26,478 nucleotides of DNA from the NCBI GenBank assembly GCA_016195585.1, contig JACPZJ010000178.1:1-26478 (forward strand), written 5' to 3'. The notes beneath the pieces were generated by a model, which was not told the DNA's origin, made no database searches, and worked only from the letters and a program-made list of their open reading frames with translations. The DNA comes from Nitrospirota bacterium. Lineage in GTDB: Bacteria; Nitrospirota; CAKKRA01; 9FT-COMBO-42-15. Below are positions 7,468-12,711 of the stretch, one piece after another. Made by a program: the position numbers and the translations under genes. Within the stretch, counting starts at the first letter, position 1. Each line of letters begins with the position of its first letter.

Positions 7468-7992
7468 TCATTTTTCTTTTCTAAAAATTATATTAATTTC
7501 CTCGTGCCTTTCCTTTACTAAATGGCATGTAATGCAGGAGGTTTCAAAAATCCCTTTTCCAATCTTTAACTCTTCTGTAAGAGAGTCGTCCTCTCCCTCA
7601 TAAAGGAAATATTTGATTGCCTTAGGATATTTTTTTTCAAAGTCATACCACTGATTCTCAGGGGAATGATAATTGATGTTTTTAAATTTCTTCTCAATGA
7701 AGGCATAACGAATAAAGGCAACAACACTTTCTATCTCCTCATCCGTTAATATCTCGCGAAAGGACTCCATTGCTGTCCCTTGCCTTCCATTAAAAAAAAA
7801 AAAAAACATGCGGCGGTTATCAATCCCTTTCATCTCAGCAGGGTCTGTAAAATTTCTTGGCCTCGGGGCAAGGACATTAGCAGCGAGGGTCTTGCCATCT
7901 CCGGCATAGGCATGGCAAATGTAGCAGCGGAAATTATAAATCTCCCTGCCCTTAGCAATCTTAGGCTGGATTTGTGCAGAGGGAAATACTAT
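7468..7992 (-). CDS. Dihaem cytochrome module in the -1 frame, without its own start codon
   Basis: A continuous reading frame encodes a second cytochrome c domain that aligns well with the gene immediately upstream: AKGREIYNFRCYICH, GDGKT, NFTDP and NGRQGTAM (likely axial Met) correspond to KGEKLYDSNCAVCH, GDGKT, NFTDP and NGREGTAM. A third haem motif, CITCH, lies near the C terminus after a lysine- and aromatic-rich segment. The frame opens after a TGA at 8016-8014 and has no ATG, GTG or TTG before the methionine at 7833, which lies beyond the CYICH motif. There is also no signal peptide, although haem attachment requires export. The module therefore makes sense only as an extension of the upstream cytochrome by a -1 shift, giving a protein of about 302 aa, or as a broken gene or assembly error. 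Five Phe codons from a T15 run interrupt the domain. Confidence 0.75.
   Translation of the reverse strand: MVFPSAQIQPKIAKGREIYNFRCYICHAYAGDGKTLAANVLAPRPRNFTDPAEMKGIDNRRMFFFFFNGRQGTAMESFREILTDEEIESVVAFIRYAFIEKKFKNINYHSPENQWYDFEKKYPKAIKYFLYEGEDDSLTEELKIGKGIFETSCITCHLVKERHEEINIIFRKEK
7792..7806. repeat. 15-base homopolymer inside the cytochrome module
   Basis: Fifteen A on the plus strand read as five TTT codons (FFFFF) on the coding strand, between RRM and NGRQGTAM. The upstream paralogous domain has IQSIT in the same five positions, so the domain length is preserved and the run is in frame as given. Confidence 0.85.
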
Positions 7993-8375
7993 TTTTTTTT
8001 CTCTGGCTTGGCATCAATCTTCATAAAGGCGGCGCGAATATAATCAACAATCAATTCAATCTCATCTTTTAAGAGCTGTGTCTTAAAGGGCTGCATGGCT
8101 GTTCCTTCACGGCCATTGGTTATGGATTGTATCATCCGCTTTCTTGTTAAGGTCTTGATTACCTTTGGGTCTGTAAAATTCTGCGGTTTTGGATTCAGGT
8201 CTTCAGAAACCCATGTCTTGCCATCACCTTTATCACCATGGCAAACAGCGCAGTTGGAATCATAAAGTTTCTCCCCCTTCTTAAGGGGGGTAAGCTCCTC
8301 TGCGTGGGATGGCAGCAGATTGATTGCTGTCAGCAATAAAAAAATAAATAAAAAAACCAGAAATCTTTTAAACAT
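7989..8375 (-). CDS. Class I c-type cytochrome, monohaem (N-terminal part of a possible trihaem fusion)
   Basis: A 128-aa exported cytochrome c. The signal peptide covers about residues 1-25 (hydrophobic run ending PSHA). A single CAVCH motif lies near residue 43, and the class I fold is supported by GDKGDGKT, NFTDP, NGREGTAM with a candidate axial Met, and a C-terminal helix (ELIVDYIRAAFM). The reading frame ends PEKKK, encoded by GAG plus nine A and then TAG. Just past this stop, in the -1 frame, lies a homologous dihaem module that lacks a start. The gene has no ribosome-binding site, but the promoter at 8412-8384 places transcription about two bases before the ATG, suggesting a leaderless mRNA. 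Such small cytochromes shuttle electrons in the periplasm; the partner is unknown. Confidence 0.9.
   Translation of the reverse strand: MFKRFLVFLFIFLLLTAINLLPSHAEELTPLKKGEKLYDSNCAVCHGDKGDGKTWVSEDLNPKPQNFTDPKVIKTLTRKRMIQSITNGREGTAMQPFKTQLLKDEIELIVDYIRAAFMKIDAKPEKKK
7992..8000 (-). promoter_or_regulatory. A9 run: candidate -1 frameshift or transcriptional-slippage site
   Basis: On the coding strand nine A directly precede TAG. Slipping back one base changes AAA-TAG to AAA-ATA-GTA and opens the downstream dihaem module. Runs of nine A are known to provoke RNA polymerase slippage, for example in Thermus dnaX, and A-AAA-AAA is a known ribosomal slip heptamer. An actual indel or sequencing error would look the same. 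Confidence 0.45.
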
Positions 8376-8383
8376 GATTTTGA

Positions 8384-8412
8384 ATATTAACAGGATATTG
8401 TTTTATTGTCAA
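8384..8412 (-). promoter_or_regulatory. Sigma-70-type promoter, apparently leaderless, for the cytochrome at 8375
   Basis: On the minus strand, TTGACA (8412-8407), 17 bases, TAATAT (8389-8384). The expected start point is near 8377, two bases before the ATG, which fits the absence of a Shine-Dalgarno sequence. Confidence 0.65.
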
Positions 8413-8424
8413 GAGGGGAAAACT

Positions 8425-8440
8425 GTAACCATCTGGTAAC
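8425..8440. promoter_or_regulatory. Near-palindromic operator-like site, copy 3
   Basis: GTAACCATCTGGTAAC lies between the divergent cytochrome genes. Its centre is 20 bases upstream of the minus-strand -35 (8412) and about 33 bases upstream of a plus-strand TTGACA (8466). This position suits an activator acting on one or both promoters. Confidence 0.55.
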
Positions 8441-8465
8441 AATCTTCTTTTTAAAAATTTTTCAA

Positions 8466-8494
8466 TTGACACTAAGAATCTTGTATGCTAAAAA
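8466..8494 (+). promoter_or_regulatory. Weak promoter candidate for the c7 cytochrome operon
   Basis: TTGACA at 8466-8471 is followed after 17 bases by TAAAAA (8489-8494), a poor -10. A better -10, TATGCT (8484-8489), is too close to this -35. Activator dependence is possible, given the operator-like site just upstream. Confidence 0.35.
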
Positions 8495-8554
8495 AGTAGC
8501 CTCTACTCAGATAGAATCTTAAACAAATCTCTAAGATAAAGGGGGAAGGTTAAT

Positions 8555-8941
8555 ATGAAACACTTCAGGCTTTTAATGGTAGCAGTAATCCCGTTTCTTG
8601 TAGTTGCCGGCATTGTGTTGATTGGTCTTACACCCAAGGTAGATGCAGAATATGCCGATATAATAATCAACAAGCAGGCAGAGAAGCAGGGGATGCAGCC
8701 AGTAATGTTTCCGCACTGGTTCCACAGGATCAGATTCAAATGCAAGGTGTGCCATGAGGATATCTTTATAATGAAAAAGGGGTCAAATGATATTAATATG
8801 TCCTCTATCATAAAGGGCAACCACTGTGGAAAATGCCACAATGGCAAGATTGCATGGGCGCCGCTTACATGCGGCCGCTGCCATTCAGTGGGCGGTAACC
8901 CGGACGGCCTGCTGACAACAGCGCCGGCAGCGCCAAAGTAG
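8555..8941 (+). CDS. Trihaem c7-type cytochrome, secreted form A1
   Basis: A 128-aa periplasmic cytochrome. A long N-terminal hydrophobic signal (residues about 7-31, ending VDA) precedes a compact trihaem domain with CKVCH, CGKCH and CGRCH. The FPHWFH histidines before the first motif are candidate distal ligands. The pattern (FxHxxH, CxxCH, IF, KKGxNxxxM, CGxCH, CxRCH) fits the c7-type trihaem domain family found in bacteria carrying out extracellular or periplasmic electron transfer. GGGGAAGG precedes the ATG. It is the first of four related genes; its closest visible relative is the gene at 9816. Haem count is certain from the sequence, while electron-transfer direction and partners are not. 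Confidence 0.93.
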   Translation: MKHFRLLMVAVIPFLVVAGIVLIGLTPKVDAEYADIIINKQAEKQGMQPVMFPHWFHRIRFKCKVCHEDIFIMKKGSNDINMSSIIKGNHCGKCHNGKIAWAPLTCGRCHSVGGNPDGLLTTAPAAPK

Positions 8942-9036
8942 GGTTGCTTAAAACAGGTTGCTATCTTTGCAGGGCAAGGCTGTAGGGGCGTGGTAACCCC
9001 GCCCCTACTTAAGCAACCCTGTGAAGGGTTGCCCTA
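8938..9036. repeat. Nested inverted repeats after cytochrome A1
   Basis: An inner hairpin pairs GTAGGGGCG (8982-8990) with CGCCCCTAC (9000-9008). An outer pair is GGGTTGCTTAA (8941-8951) with TTAAGCAACCC (9009-9019). A further GGGTTGCCCTAC lies at 9027-9036. The block overlaps the TAG stop at 8939-8941. It may terminate or stabilise the upstream transcript, and looks like a dispersed repeat family. Confidence 0.65.
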
Positions 9037-9077
9037 CAATTTAATTAAACTAAAACCAAGTTCTGGAGGGATAAACT

Positions 9078-9803
9078 ATGAAAATGACCACTCTTAAAAA
9101 TATATCAGGGATTGCAATAGCTGTTATTTTTGTTTTTGCAATAAACAGTTGCGCCGCGCAGCAGAAGGCAAAGGCGCCAGAGGCAAAAGAGGCAAAAAAA
9201 GAGGCCGCGCCTCAGGCTGAACCGCAAAAGGTAGTTGAGAAAAAACCAGCAGAGGCAGCAAAGAAGGATGAAAAGCCGGCAGAAAAGGCGCCCGCAGCAA
9301 AGTCGCCCCAGATTGACCCGTCACAGGCAATATTCCTTGACAGCACAGGGCATGTTGCAGGGACAGGGGATCCAACAAAGGTAGTTGGCGCAGCAGAAAA
9401 GGCAGGCATGGCAGCGCATCCTATGGCTCTTGAACTTGCAAATCTTCCTAAAGATAAATACGGTTTGATTGACTGGGCGGCTATTGTTAAAGAGGGAAAA
9501 ATAAAGCCTTGGGAGTCATTAGACCCCAATGTGCCTGCAGCGCCGCCCTTCCCAATGGATGTTGTCATCAAAACAAAGAGCATGTCAATGGAGGATGTGG
9601 TATTCCCGCATTATATTCATACATACTGGTTTAACTGTACAAACTGTCATCCTGCAATCTTTAACATGAAGGCAGGGGGGAATCCTGATATGACAATGGC
9701 AAAGATTGCAGCAGGCCAGTACTGCGGCAGATGCCATGACAGGGTGGCATTTCCACTTACAGACTGCCAGCGCTGCCATGTGAGGCCAAAGGGAGCGAAA
9801 TAA
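9078..9803 (+). CDS. Trihaem c7-type cytochrome lipoprotein, form B1
   Basis: A 241-aa predicted lipoprotein. The signal segment ends in INSC (lipobox), followed by a 55-residue Lys/Ala/Glu/Pro-rich linker that likely spans away from the membrane. A conserved region IDWAAIVKEGKIKPWESLDP precedes the haem domain, which contains FPHYIHT and the motifs CTNCH, CGRCH and CQRCH. The same IDW...IKPxxSxDP block occurs in the gene at 10216, showing they are paralogues. The start is supported by GGAGGG seven bases upstream. Lipid anchoring plus a flexible linker suggests a tethered haem module that passes electrons between soluble form A cytochromes and a membrane complex; that role is inference. Confidence 0.92.
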   Translation: MKMTTLKNISGIAIAVIFVFAINSCAAQQKAKAPEAKEAKKEAAPQAEPQKVVEKKPAEAAKKDEKPAEKAPAAKSPQIDPSQAIFLDSTGHVAGTGDPTKVVGAAEKAGMAAHPMALELANLPKDKYGLIDWAAIVKEGKIKPWESLDPNVPAAPPFPMDVVIKTKSMSMEDVVFPHYIHTYWFNCTNCHPAIFNMKAGGNPDMTMAKIAAGQYCGRCHDRVAFPLTDCQRCHVRPKGAK

Positions 9804-9815
9804 TATAGGATGATT

Positions 9816-10154
9816 ATGAAATTTTTAACGACACTTTTCTTTTTAGTCATACTTCTTTCTTCCCTGTATTATGCAGCCTATGCGCAGAAACCAGCGGAAG
9901 AGAAGATGATTTTTAACAGGTATGCGGAAAAGTATGATATGAAGCCTGTGGTTTTCACCCATGAGCTTCACAGCAAACGAAATAAATGTGATGTGTGCCA
10001 CGATGCAATATTTGTCAAGAAGAAGGGCGTCAATGACATAAATATGAACAAAAATTCCAAAGGACAATACTGCGGCAAGTGTCATGACGGAAAGACAGCA
10101 TACCCGCTGCTTAAATGTGAGAGGTGTCATTCAGGTGAAATGACAAAAAAATAG
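9816..10154 (+). CDS. Trihaem c7-type cytochrome, secreted form A2
   Basis: About 112 aa. A signal peptide of about 22 residues ends AAYA, followed by a trihaem domain with CDVCH, CGKCH and CERCH. It shares AEK-x3-MxPVxFxHxxH and KKGxNDINM with the gene at 8555, marking the A-type paralogue pair. The ATG at 9816 is preferred over the in-frame ATG at 9810 because AGGA (9807-9810) lies five bases before it. The gene begins just after the stop of the lipoprotein cytochrome, consistent with one operon. A perfect palindrome overlaps its TAG stop. Confidence 0.9.
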   Translation: MKFLTTLFFLVILLSSLYYAAYAQKPAEEKMIFNRYAEKYDMKPVVFTHELHSKRNKCDVCHDAIFVKKKGVNDINMNKNSKGQYCGKCHDGKTAYPLLKCERCHSGEMTKK

Positions 10155-10177
10155 GGGTTCAAAATTTTGAACCCCTA
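10152..10177. terminator. Perfect 26-base palindrome overlapping a stop codon
   Basis: Arms TAGGGGTTCAAAA and its exact complement, with the TAG stop of cytochrome A2 as its first three bases. No T run follows, and the operon appears to continue, so it may be an internal processing or attenuation hairpin. Confidence 0.55.
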
Positions 10178-10215
10178 CACCCCAAAGCGTGGGACAAATA
10201 AATAATGTGGTATAT

Positions 10216-10692
10216 ATGAATTATGTTTCAAAATTGATTATCACGTCTTTTCTCCTTCTTACAATACCACTGATGCTTACAAGCTGCACAAAAAAAGAAT
10301 TGGTTTTTAAAACAGTGGAAAATCAGCCTCAGGCCTTTTCGTATCTGCCCCGCACAGAGGATGGCTTTATAGACTGGGTTGCTGCAATAAACAACGGGAC
10401 AATCAAGCCAAGAGATTCAATTGACCCAAAGGCAGCGCCGCAATCACGGCCAATGGACATGGATGTCATATTTTATACAAAAGGCGCTATGCCTGATGTT
10501 GTTTATCCTCATTATCAGCACACACAATGGCTTGACTGCAGAAACTGCCACCCAAAGATATTCAAGGCGCAGAAGGGGAGTAATGGCGTAACCATGGCCC
10601 AGATATTTGCAGGCGAGTTCTGCGGTAGGTGTCACGGTACTGTTGCCTTTCCGCTTCAATACTGCAACCGCTGCCATGTAAAGCCTAAATAG
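10216..10692 (+). CDS. Trihaem c7-type cytochrome lipoprotein, form B2
   Basis: About 158 aa from the preferred start. The signal segment ends in the lipobox LTSC. Unlike B1 there is almost no linker before the shared IDWVAAINNGTIKPRDSIDP block. The haem domain has YPHYQHT and motifs CRNCH, CGRCH and CNRCH, ending CHVKPK, matching CHVRPK of B1. An upstream in-frame GTG at 10189 would add nine residues before the signal peptide, and neither start has a clear Shine-Dalgarno sequence; 10216 gives the more typical lipoprotein signal. It completes the A-B-A-B arrangement of four trihaem genes. Confidence 0.88.
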   Translation: MNYVSKLIITSFLLLTIPLMLTSCTKKELVFKTVENQPQAFSYLPRTEDGFIDWVAAINNGTIKPRDSIDPKAAPQSRPMDMDVIFYTKGAMPDVVYPHYQHTQWLDCRNCHPKIFKAQKGSNGVTMAQIFAGEFCGRCHGTVAFPLQYCNRCHVKPK

Positions 10693-10710
10693 GACAATGA
10701 TTAATCTCCA

Positions 10711-11898
10711 ATGATAAGAAAATCACTACTCTTAAAGATCTTTGATGCCGCATATATCCAGAGGTGGAATGATAAGGTGCGGCCTATGGAATTAGCCGAG
10801 CTTGATAAACAGGCCCACAAGATGGTCATTGCCTATTTCCTCGGCAAGTTTGAGGAAAAGAGAGGAGACTTCAACTGGATAGAGATTATTGAAGGGGGGC
10901 TCTTTGAGCTCTTGCAGAGGATTGTTATCACTGACCTGAAACCGCCGATTTTTTATAAGATAAAAGAGAACCCTGCTAAATACAGGCAGTTGAATGAATG
11001 GGTATTCAATCAGCTTGAGCCTATCCTTCTGCCTCTGGGCAGGGAATTTTACAAAAGGTTCCAAAACTACTTTACAAATGATTCAAAGGGCATTAACAGA
11101 AGGATACTGGGCGCAGCCCATTTTTATGCAACGAAATGGGAATTTGATATCATAGAAAGGGCAAATCCGAATGGCTATGAGATTGATTCCATAAAACAGG
11201 GCCTGCAGGAAAGGCAGGAGGAGTATTATGATCTTAAAGGAATGGAGCAATTAATAAAACACGCAAAATACAGGAACTTCCTTGACCTCTGCGGACAGTT
11301 GAGATTTCAGATCCGCTGGGCAAACCTTCACAGAATACCAAAGACCTCTGTTATGGGACACTCACTGTTTGTTGCAATACTGGCCTATCTGTTTTCACTT
11401 GAAATAACTGCATGTGAAAAAAGGCGGGTTAATAATTACTTTACAGGCCTCTTTCATGACCTTCCCGAGGTGCTGACACGGGATATAATATCACCTGTAA
11501 AACGCTCTGTGGAGGGACTGCTTGATCTGCTGAAGGAATATGAGAGAGAGGAGATGGAAAAGGAGGTCTATGAATTAATCCCTGAATCGTGGCATCCTGA
11601 AATAAGAATGTTTACAGAAAATGAATTTGACAGCCTTGCTGCCATAGATGGAAGGATGAAAAAGACTACAAGCAGTGAGATTAATGATAAATACAATGAT
11701 GACATTTATAACCCGAGGGATGGTGAGATCGTCAAGGCTGCGGATGAGCTTGCTGCATTTATAGAGGCGTCAGTGGCAATACGAAACGGAAGCCACAGCC
11801 CTGAACTCCTTGAGGCAAAGCTTTCAATCAAAAACAGATATGCAAAGCTCAAAGCCGCAGGTATAAACCTCGGCGAGATCTATGCGGATTTTGAGTAG
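10711..11898 (+). CDS. HD-domain phosphohydrolase-like protein
   Basis: A 395-aa protein with no signal peptide, likely cytoplasmic. The C-terminal half carries an HD-superfamily metal-binding set: His217 (MGHS), His249-Asp250 (LFHDLPEV) and Asp345 (KAADEL). This resembles YfbR-like or HD_3 domains, which hydrolyse nucleotides or related phosphate esters. The N-terminal 180 residues, rich in aromatic and charged residues, are not recognised. It starts 18 bases after cytochrome B2 and is probably the last gene of that operon. A five-codon open frame (10697-10714) overlaps its start as ATGA and might couple translation. Its substrate and its link to cytochromes are unknown. Confidence 0.8.
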   Translation: MIRKSLLLKIFDAAYIQRWNDKVRPMELAELDKQAHKMVIAYFLGKFEEKRGDFNWIEIIEGGLFELLQRIVITDLKPPIFYKIKENPAKYRQLNEWVFNQLEPILLPLGREFYKRFQNYFTNDSKGINRRILGAAHFYATKWEFDIIERANPNGYEIDSIKQGLQERQEEYYDLKGMEQLIKHAKYRNFLDLCGQLRFQIRWANLHRIPKTSVMGHSLFVAILAYLFSLEITACEKRRVNNYFTGLFHDLPEVLTRDIISPVKRSVEGLLDLLKEYEREEMEKEVYELIPESWHPEIRMFTENEFDSLAAIDGRMKKTTSSEINDKYNDDIYNPRDGEIVKAADELAAFIEASVAIRNGSHSPELLEAKLSIKNRYAKLKAAGINLGEIYADFE

Positions 11899-11929
11899 CA
11901 GTGGCGGGTATAAAACCCGCCACTGCTAC
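11895..11929. terminator. Bidirectional terminator shared by convergent operons
   Basis: Perfect 15-base stem GTAGCAGTGGCGGGT with its complement and a five-base loop (ATAAA). It overlaps the TAG stop of the HD gene on one side and reaches the TAG stop of the TonB-like gene on the other. Convergent placement strongly supports termination in both directions. Confidence 0.8.
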
Positions 11930-12711
11930 TATCTTATCACCCTGAATGTTATTGGTATCGTTCCGACATACTCTGTTTTGTCCTCATCTGAAACCGAATT
12001 AAAACGCCAGTTCTTCAACCACCTGATGGCAATCTCCTCAAGCCTTGAATCTGCCTTACGTAAAGGCACCACATTTACAACAGCGCCGTCAGGCAGGATG
12101 GCAAACTCAAGCTCAACGGTGATATTCACTGATGTATCCACAGCAGGCTGGGACGGCCTGAATATGACCCTCCTCTTCCCGGCAGTCCCCTTTATTCCCA
12201 CTGTCCCGCTTGGGACAGCATCAGCGCCCTTTCCGCCGGGGATTCCTATATTGGCATTCTTCGCCTCTCTGATAGGGGTTGCCCTCGGTATTGGCGCATC
12301 AAGGTCCGAACCCCTTTGAGAAAATGACGCCCCTTCTTTAGCGCCTAACCCTGCCTTTGTTGGAATACCAAAGCCTGCCTTGATGTCCCTGACAGGCGCA
12401 TCATCTACAAGCCCCTTCCCTGTTGACGGCTGGCCGCTTCCCTTTGGTATCTTGACTGCTGGAGGCGGAGGTGTCCCTGCTGGCGCAGAGGGCTCAGGCC
12501 TGATAACCGGAAATGGTATTGGCTCAAGATTGTCAACTATTGTAATCTCTGTAATAGTTGGTTCATTTTTCTGCATAAGCAGCAGCGGGGCAAACATTAG
12601 TAAAATGACTAAAATAAAATGTAGCGTTGAAGAGACTACAATCTCCTTTGTTATCCTGCTGCCATAATAATCTATTTTAACTGCCCCTGTAGAAAGAAAA
12701 ACGCTTTTCAT
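11929..12711 (-). CDS. TonB-family protein
   Basis: A 260-aa protein. A single membrane segment at about residues 25-46 follows a short cytoplasmic N terminus. A proline-rich linker (PIPFPVIRPEP, PPPPAV) crosses the periplasm, and the C-terminal 90 residues form a TonB-like domain (VELEFAILPDGAVVNV, then RWLKNWRFNSV, then TIPITFRVIR). TonB proteins couple inner-membrane energy from ExbB/ExbD to outer-membrane receptors, but no exbB, exbD or receptor gene is present here. The ATG overlaps the stop of the upstream 1.0-kaa TPR gene as ATGA, so the two are translationally coupled. This pairing suggests an envelope-spanning TPR/TonB assembly rather than ordinary iron uptake; that is inference. Confidence 0.85.
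   Translation of the reverse strand: MKSVFLSTGAVKIDYYGSRITKEIVVSSTLHFILVILLMFAPLLLMQKNEPTITEITIVDNLEPIPFPVIRPEPSAPAGTPPPPAVKIPKGSGQPSTGKGLVDDAPVRDIKAGFGIPTKAGLGAKEGASFSQRGSDLDAPIPRATPIREAKNANIGIPGGKGADAVPSGTVGIKGTAGKRRVIFRPSQPAVDTSVNITVELEFAILPDGAVVNVVPLRKADSRLEEIAIRWLKNWRFNSVSDEDKTEYVGTIPITFRVIR

Noticed and set aside
7468..7833. The dihaem module as an independent gene starting at the ATG at 7833
   Set aside because: That start falls after the first haem motif and inside the conserved cytochrome fold, has no signal peptide and would make a non-functional fragment.
8425..8440. Palindrome as an FNR, NtrC or NtcA site
   Set aside because: It does not match TTGAT-N4-ATCAA, GCACC-N5-GGTGC or GTA-N8-TAC; left as an unassigned operator-like site.
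9212..9583. Ala/Ser/Phe-rich open frame opposite the B1 lipoprotein
   Set aside because: Its composition is explained by the complement of the Lys/Ala/Glu/Pro-rich linker; no start signal.
10697..10714. Five-codon open frame overlapping the HD gene start
   Set aside because: It could be a coupling peptide, but it is too short and its ribosome-binding spacing (AGGA, two bases) is poor; kept only as a remark.
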